DNA of 64,000 bases from assembly GCA_052400665.1 (NCBI GenBank), contig JBQTGK010000003.1; one strand, given 5' to 3'. Positions 52,255 to 61,258 of this stretch are shown here, piece by piece. The notes under the pieces are model-generated. The model saw only the letters and a program-made list of their open reading frames with translations. It was not told where the DNA came from and ran no database searches. Numbering within the stretch: the first letter of the stretch is position 1; each line of letters starts with the position of its first letter. The position numbers and the translations under genes are program-made. The DNA comes from JBQTGK01 sp052400665. GTDB taxonomy: Bacteria > Bacteroidota > Bacteroidia > Bacteroidales > Marinifilaceae.

Positions 52255-54225
52255 CTACTCTTTGTTACAATATCGTTTTATCACATTGTAAGCGTTGGGT
52301 AATCCTAATTCTCCGGCTAAACTTAAATCTTCGTAGGCTAAAGCTTTATTGTCCATAATTAAATAAACTAAACCTCGGTTGTAATAGGCTTCTTTAAAAT
52401 TCGGATCCAATTGAATGACCCAGTCGTAATCGGCAATGGCTTTTTTAAGTTGTTTCGATTTTGCATAAGCATTTGCACGATTGTAAATTGCAAAAGTAAA
52501 GGATGGATCAATTTGTATGGCTTTGGTATAGTCTTTTATGGCACTTCCATAATCTACAATTACTTCCTTATTATTTTTTTTCTCACCTGGTCGCAGGCTA
52601 ATAACCGATTCGTTGGTTAATCCTACCGATTGAATATAGTCGGTCATGGCAACAACAGCATTGGCTCTGTTAAAGTACGCGAAAACGAAATCTGGATTTT
52701 CTTCGATAGACTTGCTAAAATCTTCAATCGCATTGTTGTATTTTTTATCCATAAGCTGATAGGTTCCTCTTTGGAAATAAGCACCCGACTGTTTTGCGTC
52801 TATTTGTTGCGTTGCCGAGTTTAGTTGTTTATCGATAAGTTTTTTAGGATATCTTAAATGGTTATTTGATAGGGTAAATGCTGGATTGTAGTTTTGCTTT
52901 TGGTTGTAACGCATTATGGTTTGATCGTAATATTGAATTTTTCCGGCACGAAGACTATCCATACTTAGGTGTGTAATATGAAAATTGTCTTCCAATTCTA
53001 TGCTTACGTACTTATCCTGAACGCGTCCTTTTATAATTTTTTCCGTGAATGAATCTCTCGAGTTTAGATCGATTAGTTTTTGGAAATTTTCGGTTGTATC
53101 CACAAGGGCCGACATGGCTCCATCGTTTTTCATTTTCTTATACTTTTCGATAATCAGCATTGCCTGATTTCTATCTTGCATAGATCCTTTACGGTCGTTT
53201 AATTGAATTTTTGCCGACGATCTGGCCAAATAGGCTTTTGCAAAATCGGGATAAATTCGAATAGCAGTACTATAATCTTTAATTGCACCGTAATAATCAC
53301 CAATATCCATTTTAACAAAACCACGGTTAAAATAAATAAGCATGTTATCCGGATTCATCTCCAATACACTATTAAAATCATCAATGGCAGAATTATAATC
53401 ACCAATCTCCGACTTTAAAATTGCTCTGTTGTAGTAACAGTGCGCATTATTTGGATCAATCTCTAAAACTTTATTATAATCATCTAAGGTTTTTTGTAAA
53501 TTTTTTAATTCATGGTTGGCCATTCCACGGCTCATTAAAACTCGTGTATTCTCGGGTGCTAATTTTAAAGCTCTGTTATAATCTTTAATGGCTTCTTCGT
53601 ATTCTTTTTTCTTAAATTTTAAATATCCTCTGTTGCCATAGGCATCGGTTGAAAAATTATTAAGCTGAATGGCTTTATTACAATCCTGAATTGCTCCATC
53701 GGTATCGCCTAAATTATCGCGAACAAGTGCTCGGTTTAAATAAGCTCCCATTAGCTCAGAATCAATTTGAATGGCTTTGCTATAATTTTTAAGTGCTTCT
53801 TTGTATTTTTTTAAAGAGGCCAAACTGTTACCCTTGCTAAAATATATATCGGCTAAATTGGGCTTAAATTGTAGAGCTTTATCAAAATCTTCGATGGCTT
53901 CAGTATATTTTTTTAGGCTTTGCTTGGCAATTCCTCTATATAAATATGCGAAAGTATAATTCGGATTTAACTCAATTGCTTTTGTATAATCAACAATTGC
54001 ACCATTAAAATCTTCAAGATACGATTTTGCTAATCCTCTAAAAAAATAAGGTTCAGGTAGGTACGCTTTTACCCTAATAATATCATTAAACTTTGTGATT
54101 GCCTCGGTATAATCATCAAAATAGATAGCATTTCGCCCTTTGTCGAAAATGTTATTTGTATTAAGCTGAGCTGATACAGTGAAATGTAGTAAGAGTGTAA
54201 TGATTACAGAAAATAATTTGCGCAT
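52255..54225 (-). CDS. Exported multi-TPR-repeat protein
   Basis: A 656-residue protein with signal peptide MRKLFSVIITLLLHFTVSAQ. About ten tetratricopeptide repeats (about 25-370) of the form AIxDYxKAIxLxPNxxxAYxxRG come next, then a repeat-free middle region (about 370-490) and three to four more TPRs (about 490-645). The repeats are unusually regular. TPR arrays bind partner proteins in the periplasm. The partner is not visible, and it precedes rarA and kdsA without a terminator between. Confidence 0.92.
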   Translation of the reverse strand: MRKLFSVIITLLLHFTVSAQLNTNNIFDKGRNAIYFDDYTEAITKFNDIIRVKAYLPEPYFFRGLAKSYLEDFNGAIVDYTKAIELNPNYTFAYLYRGIAKQSLKKYTEAIEDFDKALQFKPNLADIYFSKGNSLASLKKYKEALKNYSKAIQIDSELMGAYLNRALVRDNLGDTDGAIQDCNKAIQLNNFSTDAYGNRGYLKFKKKEYEEAIKDYNRALKLAPENTRVLMSRGMANHELKNLQKTLDDYNKVLEIDPNNAHCYYNRAILKSEIGDYNSAIDDFNSVLEMNPDNMLIYFNRGFVKMDIGDYYGAIKDYSTAIRIYPDFAKAYLARSSAKIQLNDRKGSMQDRNQAMLIIEKYKKMKNDGAMSALVDTTENFQKLIDLNSRDSFTEKIIKGRVQDKYVSIELEDNFHITHLSMDSLRAGKIQYYDQTIMRYNQKQNYNPAFTLSNNHLRYPKKLIDKQLNSATQQIDAKQSGAYFQRGTYQLMDKKYNNAIEDFSKSIEENPDFVFAYFNRANAVVAMTDYIQSVGLTNESVISLRPGEKKNNKEVIVDYGSAIKDYTKAIQIDPSFTFAIYNRANAYAKSKQLKKAIADYDWVIQLDPNFKEAYYNRGLVYLIMDNKALAYEDLSLAGELGLPNAYNVIKRYCNKE

Positions 54226-54383
54226 TGTAAATTGTTTTGGGTAAGGCTTAAATTTGATCTACAAATCTATAAAATTAATATTTCCTTCTTTTAATAATCG
54301 GTTTATAATAACAAAAATTGAGCCTATCTATTTTCTTTTCTTATTAAAAAAGCTTAAATTATTAGAAGAGAAACGAACTAATC

Positions 54384-54390
54384 AGGAGGT
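54384..54390 (+). promoter_or_regulatory. Strong Shine-Dalgarno sequence
   Basis: AGGAGGT lies 4 bp before the ATG at 54395. Such a strong site is uncommon among genes of this window and fixes the start of the cytidylate-kinase-like gene. Confidence 0.75.
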
Positions 54391-54394
54391 GGTT

Positions 54395-55105
54395 ATGGGC
54401 AATATTTTATTAAAGTATATGGAGAAGAGGTTCGAGTCTAAAATTATAGATCCGAATAAAGAAATATTCTGTAAAGGACCTGTTGTTACTATTTCACGCG
54501 AATGCGGATGTTCTGCAATTAATATTGCAAACATTATGGTTGAGAAATTAAGCGAAAAAACAGGTACACAATGGAATTGTTTAACTAAAGAGATTCTGGA
54601 GCAATCTGCGAAAGCATTGAATCTTAATCCTTCTAAAATTGAGTATGTATTTAACTCAAAAGAGAAATCAACCTGGGACGAAATTTTTGCAGCTTTATCT
54701 AGTAAATACTATCAAAGTGACAGGAAGATAAAAAAAACAATTGCAGATGTTGTTCAATCTTTTGCATGTAAAGGGAATTGTATAATTATTGGTCGTGGAG
54801 GAGTGGTTTTATCCAGCAATATTCCAAGATCTTTTCATATTAAGTTGCAGGCTCCTATAGAGTGGAGGGCTGCACAATTGCAAAAAGTATATAAACTTAG
54901 TATGGATGAAATGATAAAATATGCTAAGGATATTGATAAAAAAAGAGAAATACTTAGAAACTATTTTAATAAAAAGTCACTTGCAAATACTGTTTTTGAT
55001 GTGATATACAACGCAAAGAATCTGAACGAAGAACAAATTGTGGACTCCACAATATCTTTAATGGAGAAAAAAGGTGTTTTAGGAAAACAAATAGTAATAG
55101 GTTAA
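54395..55105 (+). CDS. Cytidylate-kinase-like protein with altered P-loop
   Basis: A 236-residue protein. The start at 54395 (MGNILLKYMEKRF) is preferred to an in-frame ATG at 54254 because AGGAGGT at 54384-54390 sits at ideal Shine-Dalgarno distance and the extra residues are unlike the family. VVTISRECGCSAINIANIMVEKL matches the N-terminus of the cytidylate-kinase-like family (PF13189), and CIIIGRGGVVLSSN is the second conserved strand. The P-loop, usually GSGG followed by R, reads GCSAI here, so kinase activity is in doubt. Function is unknown; the gene is monocistronic. Confidence 0.82.
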   Translation: MGNILLKYMEKRFESKIIDPNKEIFCKGPVVTISRECGCSAINIANIMVEKLSEKTGTQWNCLTKEILEQSAKALNLNPSKIEYVFNSKEKSTWDEIFAALSSKYYQSDRKIKKTIADVVQSFACKGNCIIIGRGGVVLSSNIPRSFHIKLQAPIEWRAAQLQKVYKLSMDEMIKYAKDIDKKREILRNYFNKKSLANTVFDVIYNAKNLNEEQIVDSTISLMEKKGVLGKQIVIG

Positions 55106-55347
55106 CTAAAGTTTTTTGTGTGTGAATTGTTGGGAATTTTATGGATACCTGGCAACTCTTTAAAAATATAATTTTGCTTAAAATTTTATGCGGTTACTTT
55201 TATATTATAATTGTGTGACAATATACAACTAGAAAAATACAGGTTTAATCGAAAAATATCGGTAAACTGACAAATATCGTTGTCTGGCATATTGTTTTTG
55301 TTACTTTTGCAACCGTTTGAATAGATAATTAATAAATAGCAAAAGCA
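55106..55347. other. Intergenic region with promoter of the C1 peptidase gene
   Basis: 242 bp. Near its right end lies the promoter at 55280-55309. The rest has no clear hairpin. Confidence 0.5.
55280..55309 (+). promoter_or_regulatory. Bacteroidota-type promoter of the C1 peptidase gene
   Basis: TTG (55280-55282), a spacer of 19 bp and TACTTTTG (55302-55309) exactly fit TTG-N19-TAnnTTTG. The start of the gene is 38 bp further on. Confidence 0.8.
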
Positions 55348-56559
55348 ATGAAAATAAAGTTCCTTACCATTGGGCTTTTGGCTGCCGGTTTATTATTTTC
55401 CGCATCGGCCGAAGCTAAAAAAGAAGTTAAGAAAGAAAAAGAATCCTATCAGTTTACTGATATTAAAAGATTACCAGCTACATCGGTAAAAGATCAGCAC
55501 AGATCGGGTACTTGCTGGGCATTTTCCGGATTATCATTTATCGAATCGGAAATGATAAGAATGGGAAAACCAGAGGTTGATTTATCTGAAATGTTTGTTG
55601 TGTATAATTGTTACTCTGATAAAGCTGTTAAGCACGTAAGAATGAATGGAAAATTCAACTTTGGCGGTGGTGGTGCTTTTCATGATGTAACTTACGTTAT
55701 GAGAAATTTTGGATTGGTACCTGAAAGTGTATACCATGGAATTAAATATGGCGAAGAAGGTCATACTCATGGAGAGCTGGATGCAGTTTTAAATGATTAT
55801 GTAAGTGCTGTTATTAAAAATAAAAATCGTAAGCTATCTCCGGTTTGGCATAAAGGTTTCGATGGTATATTAGATGCATATCTTGGCGAGAAACCAGAGA
55901 AATTTGAGTATGAAGGAAAAGAGTACACCCCAAAATCGTTTGCTAAAGATTTTGTAGGTGTTAATGCCGACGATTATATCGAGATTTCATCATATACTCA
56001 TCATCCATTTTACGAAAAATTTATTATCGAAGTACCTGATAACTGGTTGTGGGATGAGGTTTACAATGTACCTATGAACGAAATGATGGAAATTATGGAA
56101 GGTGCCATTATGAAAGGTTATACAATCGGCTGGGCATCAGATGTAAGTGAAAAAGGATTCATGTATAGAAAAGGAATTGCAATTGTTCCGGATGCTACAA
56201 CAAAAAATATGACTGATTCTGAAATTTCGAAATGGGAATCGCTTTCGAAAGACGAGAAAGATGCAAAGTTAAATGGTGAAGCTGGTCCTGTTAAAGAGAA
56301 AGTAATTACTCAGGAAATGCGCCAGATGGCATTCGATAACTATACAACTACCGACGATCATGGAATGCATATTGTTGGTATTGCTAAAGATCAAAAAGAG
56401 AACAAGTATTTTATCGTGAAAAACTCATGGGCTGCCGATAGCAACAAGTACGATGGTTACTTTTATGCATCTTACCCATTTGTATCCTACAAAACAATGT
56501 CGTTTATGATTCATAAAGATGCTTTGTCGAAAGAAATGAAAGCAAAATTGGGATTGTAA
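55348..56559 (+). CDS. C1-family cysteine peptidase (bleomycin hydrolase/aminopeptidase C-like), exported
   Basis: A 403-residue protein with signal peptide (about 1-23, LLAAGLLFSASAEAK). The papain-type catalytic residues are visible: Cys56 in DQHRSGTCWAFSGLSF, His341 in DDHGMHIVGIAKD and Asn359 in IVKNSWAAD. The sequence between the catalytic Cys and His is long, as in peptidase C1B (bleomycin hydrolase, PepC). It likely trims peptides in the periplasm or outside the cell. It has its own promoter and terminator. Confidence 0.92.
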   Translation: MKIKFLTIGLLAAGLLFSASAEAKKEVKKEKESYQFTDIKRLPATSVKDQHRSGTCWAFSGLSFIESEMIRMGKPEVDLSEMFVVYNCYSDKAVKHVRMNGKFNFGGGGAFHDVTYVMRNFGLVPESVYHGIKYGEEGHTHGELDAVLNDYVSAVIKNKNRKLSPVWHKGFDGILDAYLGEKPEKFEYEGKEYTPKSFAKDFVGVNADDYIEISSYTHHPFYEKFIIEVPDNWLWDEVYNVPMNEMMEIMEGAIMKGYTIGWASDVSEKGFMYRKGIAIVPDATTKNMTDSEISKWESLSKDEKDAKLNGEAGPVKEKVITQEMRQMAFDNYTTTDDHGMHIVGIAKDQKENKYFIVKNSWAADSNKYDGYFYASYPFVSYKTMSFMIHKDALSKEMKAKLGL

Positions 56560-56580
56560 TTCTAATTGAATAAAATAAAG

Positions 56581-56608
56581 AATCCCGACTAAAAGTCGGG
56601 ATTCTTTT
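56581..56608 (+). terminator. Hairpin terminator
   Basis: AATCCCGACT (56581-56590) and AGTCGGGATT (56594-56603) form a 10-bp stem followed by CTTTT. It ends the C1 peptidase gene. Confidence 0.9.
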
Positions 56609-56730
56609 GTTTTAAACTATTTGATTTATAGAGTAAACAGACTTTTTCTGTTTATTAATAACATTAGTCTAATGATAAGTGTGAAAAAAGCATTAAATTA
56701 GTAGTTCTAAAATTTGAAAATTATTTAACT

Positions 56731-57321
56731 ATGAAAAAATTTATTTTATCTGTAGCTATTTGCTTGTTCTCTACAGCAATGTTTGCTCAATTATCTTCAC
56801 CTATTAGTTTAGGGTTACATGCAGGATTGGTTAGTACAAAAATGGATTCGAAAATTCCTGGTGCGACCACTATTAAGGATAAAGCTGACAATGGAATGAT
56901 GTTGGGGGCATTTTTAAGAGTTAATTTAAATAAGTGGTATTTGCAACCTGAGTTAAATTATGTTTCTCGTAAAAGTGAAGTTGTATATAATGGTGAAAGT
57001 GGTGATGTTAAAACAAAAAGCATGGATATTCCTATTCTATTAGGGTATAAGCTTGTTAAATTGCCAGCTTTTAAATTGAGAGCATTTGCTGGGCCTGTGG
57101 CATCTTTTAATATTGACGATAGTTTTTCAGCGACCTTAAAGAATCAATTCCAAAATGAAGATTTAAAAGGAGCTGTTTGGAATGCCAAAGTGGGAGCCGG
57201 AGTTGATGTTTGGAAATTAACTTTTGATGTTGATTATGAATTTGGATTATCAGATGTATCTTCTGAGTTTTTGAAAAAGAATAAAATGTTTAATGTAACC
57301 TTAGGTTTTAAATTGTTCTAA
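56731..57321 (+). CDS. Outer-membrane beta-barrel protein (PorT-like)
   Basis: A 196-residue protein with signal peptide MKKFILSVAICLFSTAMFAQ. Mature strands include ISLGLHAGLVSTKMDS, KWYLQPELNYVSRKSEV and FDVDYEFGLSDVSSEF, with a C-terminal LGFKLF ending in Phe as in outer-membrane barrels. It resembles the protein at 42650 in layout (QPELxYxSxxSE strand), so the two may be distant paralogues. Function is unknown; monocistronic. Confidence 0.88.
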   Translation: MKKFILSVAICLFSTAMFAQLSSPISLGLHAGLVSTKMDSKIPGATTIKDKADNGMMLGAFLRVNLNKWYLQPELNYVSRKSEVVYNGESGDVKTKSMDIPILLGYKLVKLPAFKLRAFAGPVASFNIDDSFSATLKNQFQNEDLKGAVWNAKVGAGVDVWKLTFDVDYEFGLSDVSSEFLKKNKMFNVTLGFKLF

Positions 57322-57463
57322 AAACCGAGAAAAACATATTGATTAAGACTGCCAATATAAATTGGTGGTCTTTTTTTTTGTTATTATTCAAAGAAAATTT
57401 CTTTCTTTAATCTTTCAAAGGCATAATTTTGTGGTAAATCTAAATTTTTAAAAATATAATTCC

Positions 57464-58636
57464 ATGTCACTTTCTCTTAATTCAAAAATAAATCTGCTTA
57501 AAAAACTCGATTTTATGCTAGATCAGACCGAGGAAGTATTTCAATTTTTAGCACAGGAAGTAGATGTTATTGACTATACTTCAGGGCAAGTTATTTTTAA
57601 AAAAGGTGAATCGGGAGGAGCTGTATATGTTATAGCTAAAGGTTGCGTACAAATTCACGATCAGGAGCATATTTTTATAGAACTGGAAAAGGACCGGTGC
57701 TTTGGAGAGTATGCCTTAATTGATACTGAAAGTAGATCGGCCTCGGCAACAGCAAAAAATAAAACCAGTTTATTAATATGTACTCTTAAGCAATTAAAAA
57801 AAGCAGAAAAAAAGTTTGACATTAAAATAATAGATTCAATTCTTATTCCACTGCAAAATTTAAAAGAAAGAATGATTGTGAAAGATCATTTGGAAGAAGA
57901 GCTTACCAGACAAAAATTAATGATAGAGAGGCAAAGAAAAGAACTCGAACTGTTAAATGCCACAAAGGATAAATTTTTCTCTATTATTGCTCACGATCTT
58001 AAAAATCCGTTTGCTTCCTTAATTGGAGCTTCCGATTTTTTGGTAAATAGTAGTGGCGAATTATCAAATGAACAGCTTCATAATTTTCATTCCATTATTA
58101 ATAATTCTGCTCGGCAAGGGTATCGTTTGTTAGAAAATTTACTGGAATGGTCGAGAATGCAAACCGGATCGATTGCCTGGAAACCAAAACAGGTTGACCT
58201 GTGGGATTTGGTGAACGAAGTAGTAAACTTGCTTACCGGAAGTGCAGAGCAAAAGCAAATTAGTTTAGAAGCAAAAATAGACGAAAATCTTATTGCTTAT
58301 ATCGATGCTAATATGATTAATACAGTAGTTCGGAATCTGATAACAAATGCAATAAAGTTTACGCCCAAAGGTGGTAAAATTATTGTAGAGTCGAAACTAC
58401 TAAACGACTTTATAGAAATATCAGTCTCCGATAATGGTGTGGGAATAGATTCAGATAAAATAGATAAACTTTTTAAGATAGGCGAAAGTGTTGTTGGAAT
58501 TGGAACCGAACATGAAACAGGTACTGGTCTTGGTTTAATTTTGTGTAAAGAGTTTGTAGAACAGCACAAAGGACAAATTTACCTTAAAAGTGAGTTAGGT
58601 AAAGGAAGTATTTTTGCTTTTACTCTGCCGGTTTAG
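57464..58636 (+). CDS. Soluble cyclic-nucleotide-binding histidine kinase
   Basis: A 390-residue protein without membrane helices. The cNMP-binding fold (about 15-130) has GQVIFKKGESGGAVYVIAKG and cassette region GEYALIDTESRSASATAKN. A coiled coil (about 135-170) leads to a HisKA domain with FFSIIAHDLKNPFASLIG (His177). The HATPase_c domain has NLITNAIKFTPKGG and GTGLGLILCKEFV. It would couple cAMP or cGMP level, or another ligand, to phosphorelay. The lack of the Arg-Ser pattern seen in true CRP cassettes means ligand identity is open. No regulator is adjacent. Its HisKA and ATPase parts are closely like the kinase at 4952. Confidence 0.9.
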   Translation: MSLSLNSKINLLKKLDFMLDQTEEVFQFLAQEVDVIDYTSGQVIFKKGESGGAVYVIAKGCVQIHDQEHIFIELEKDRCFGEYALIDTESRSASATAKNKTSLLICTLKQLKKAEKKFDIKIIDSILIPLQNLKERMIVKDHLEEELTRQKLMIERQRKELELLNATKDKFFSIIAHDLKNPFASLIGASDFLVNSSGELSNEQLHNFHSIINNSARQGYRLLENLLEWSRMQTGSIAWKPKQVDLWDLVNEVVNLLTGSAEQKQISLEAKIDENLIAYIDANMINTVVRNLITNAIKFTPKGGKIIVESKLLNDFIEISVSDNGVGIDSDKIDKLFKIGESVVGIGTEHETGTGLGLILCKEFVEQHKGQIYLKSELGKGSIFAFTLPV

Positions 58637-58835
58637 TTTTTAAAATAATAAGCTTTTTTTGTGATGTCAAGAAAAGTGTCTGTTTGTAAGTGTTTTACGA
58701 TTGTAAAAGTTACAATATTTAACTTTAATATTTAATTAGTTTTTAAAACCTTTCACGTAACATCTTTTTAAGTACTAAAATTATCTTGTTTTAAATTATT
58801 TTAGGGCTTTATTAACTTCCTCAATACGGTATGTT

Positions 58836-61229
58836 ATGAGAATTTTACGGTTTGCATCAATTCTATTTTTTATTTTCTGTTTTCTTACTGGATATTCCAG
58901 TAATAGAAAAAAAGTATTAGTTCTACATTCATATCATCAGGGTTTGCGTTGGACCGATAATGTAAATCGAGGAATTCAGCAGGTGTTGGATTCAACAGGA
59001 AACAAATTTGAAATCGATTATGAGTATTTAGATACAAAAAGAAATCCATCCTCCGATTATCTGAGTAAACTGATAGAATTATATGATTTAAAGCTACAAA
59101 GAGAAAAATACGATGCTATTATTGTCTCGGATAACAATGCTTTATCTTTTGTTAAAAGTCATCGAACTAAATACTTTAAGAATACACCTATAATTTTTTG
59201 TGGAATTAATCATTTCGAAGATAAAATGATTGAAGGAATGAAAAATATTACTGGTGTGGCAGAAGAGATAGACTGGGATGGTGTAATTAATCTGATTCTT
59301 ACCACACAGCCAAATACAAAAAATCTGGTTGTTATAAACGATAATAAAACAACTACTGCTAAATTAAATAAATTATTGATGCTCGATTTAGAGCAAAAAT
59401 TCAAAGATAAACTGAAGTTTGTGTATTACGAAGATCAGGGAATGGATGAATTGATCAATAATGTAAAGAATATAAAGGGAGATACTTCCATACTTTTGTT
59501 AACATTTAATAAAGATAAGGATGGTAAATTTATTAGTTTTCAGGATAATCTTGATTTATTAATTCCGCAAAGTAAAGTACCCATATATATTGCGTGGGCA
59601 TTTTATATTAATGAAGGTGTTATTGGAGGTAAGGTTGTGAATGGTAGTTTTCATGGGGAAATGGCAGCGAGAATGGCACAGAAAGTGTTGAGAGGGATTC
59701 CTGCCGATTCAATTCCAATTTATCGTAAGCCATTAGATCAATATGTGGTAGATTATAACGAGATAAAAAGATTTAAGATAAATAAGGAATCGCTTCCAGA
59801 AGAAACTTTTTTTATAAATTCTCCTCGTTCATTTTATAGCGAAAATAAAGAATGGATAGATATAATTCTGGGAATCACAATTTTAGCCTCAGTTATAATT
59901 GTGGTTTTATCGAAAGCAATTGTAAGACGCATAAGAGCTGAAAGAGCATTAATAAAAGAGCAAGATCGATTAAAAGTATCTATAAAGCATGAGCGCTTAC
60001 TTGGTATTGCTGGTCGATTATTAAATGCCTCATCCGATTTTAAACATGTATTAGATGATGTACTTAAGGTAATGACTGAAGAATTAAATGTGGCTCGTAT
60101 TAGTTTGTATTCTTTGCACGATTTTAACGATTCAGCCGTAAAAATTACAAGTCGTGTTTCAACTAAAGGGAAAAATATTAAAGATGTTGATCAGTTCTAT
60201 TTTTCGGACTTGAAAGATGTAATTGCTAGATTACAAATGAATAGGAGTCTTGTTTCAAATGATTTACTTAACTTAAAGCAAAGTGAGCAGGAGTACTATC
60301 GTAAATTAAATATTAGTGCAGTAGTAATATTACCTGTGATGGTTGAAAATAAAGTAATGGGCATAATGGGATTTTCACAAAGCCAAATTCACAATTGGTC
60401 GAGAGATGAAATTTCAATCTTTTTTTCAACAGTTAATATGATTGCCAATGCATGGGAGCGTAACCAGTTAATGGATGCAAGAATTGAAGCAGAACAAAAA
60501 AATATAGAAGCCCTTCGCTTATTAGAGGAATCTTCCAGATTGGCATCTATAGGAGTAATGGCTGCAGGAATTACCCATGAAATAAACCAACCCCTAAATG
60601 CCATTAAAATTACGGCTGATAGTGTTTTGTTTTGGCAAAAAAGAAATCCAGGTGAACTGCCAGAAATGTTTGCCCGAAAAATAAAAACAATTTCCGAAGG
60701 AACTTCTCGTATAGACTCCATAATTAAGCACATGAGAACTTTTTGGGAAAAACCTCAGAATATATTAACTGAAACAGTTGATGTAGCTAAAGCTGTTAGT
60801 AGTTCTTTATCGTTAATAAAACGCCAAATTTATGATCATAGTATTGATTTAGAGTATGAACTGCTCCATAAAAAAGTGATGGTACATGCTAACTACATTC
60901 AGTTCGAGCAAATTGTCGTAAATTTAATAGTAAATTCAATTCATTCTTTGGATAAGGTGAAAAGAGATAACAAGCAAATTAAAATTGTGGTGCGAAAAGA
61001 TCAAGCGAATGGAATTCTCGAAATTCATGATAATGGAACAGGAATTGAAGCAAGTATTCAGGAAAAAATATATGATCCTTTGTTTACAACAAAAGAACCC
61101 GAATCGGGAAGTGGTCTAGGTATGGCTATTGTTAAGTCTTTTATTGATCGTTTTCAGGGAGAAATATCAAACTATAACAACTCAGATGGAGGGGCTAGTT
61201 TTATTATAAAATTTAAATTACAGGAATAA
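58836..61229 (+). CDS. Hybrid-domain sensor histidine kinase with periplasmic binding-protein-like sensor
   Basis: A 797-residue protein. A signal peptide or first helix (1-20) is followed by an ABC-substrate-binding-like sensor (about 25-310), with KVLVLHSYHQGLRWTDNVNRG and PIIFCGINHFE as in the PF04392 group. A second membrane helix lies near 340-362. A GAF domain (about 390-545), a HisKA domain with ITHEINQPLNAIKI (His581) and a HATPase_c domain ending GSGLGMAIVKSFIDRF complete it. A small-molecule ligand in the periplasm likely controls it. It is 29 bp upstream of a sigma-54 response regulator and surely forms a two-component pair with it. Confidence 0.94.
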   Translation: MRILRFASILFFIFCFLTGYSSNRKKVLVLHSYHQGLRWTDNVNRGIQQVLDSTGNKFEIDYEYLDTKRNPSSDYLSKLIELYDLKLQREKYDAIIVSDNNALSFVKSHRTKYFKNTPIIFCGINHFEDKMIEGMKNITGVAEEIDWDGVINLILTTQPNTKNLVVINDNKTTTAKLNKLLMLDLEQKFKDKLKFVYYEDQGMDELINNVKNIKGDTSILLLTFNKDKDGKFISFQDNLDLLIPQSKVPIYIAWAFYINEGVIGGKVVNGSFHGEMAARMAQKVLRGIPADSIPIYRKPLDQYVVDYNEIKRFKINKESLPEETFFINSPRSFYSENKEWIDIILGITILASVIIVVLSKAIVRRIRAERALIKEQDRLKVSIKHERLLGIAGRLLNASSDFKHVLDDVLKVMTEELNVARISLYSLHDFNDSAVKITSRVSTKGKNIKDVDQFYFSDLKDVIARLQMNRSLVSNDLLNLKQSEQEYYRKLNISAVVILPVMVENKVMGIMGFSQSQIHNWSRDEISIFFSTVNMIANAWERNQLMDARIEAEQKNIEALRLLEESSRLASIGVMAAGITHEINQPLNAIKITADSVLFWQKRNPGELPEMFARKIKTISEGTSRIDSIIKHMRTFWEKPQNILTETVDVAKAVSSSLSLIKRQIYDHSIDLEYELLHKKVMVHANYIQFEQIVVNLIVNSIHSLDKVKRDNKQIKIVVRKDQANGILEIHDNGTGIEASIQEKIYDPLFTTKEPESGSGLGMAIVKSFIDRFQGEISNYNNSDGGASFIIKFKLQE

Positions 61230-61258
61230 AGTTTCTTAATTAATATATTACTGATTTT

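Noticed and set aside
55285..55309. Sigma-54-like promoter (TGGCAT...) before the C1 peptidase gene
   Set aside because: The -12 element does not fit (TTTTG rather than TTGCA), while the same bases fit the standard Bacteroidota promoter exactly.
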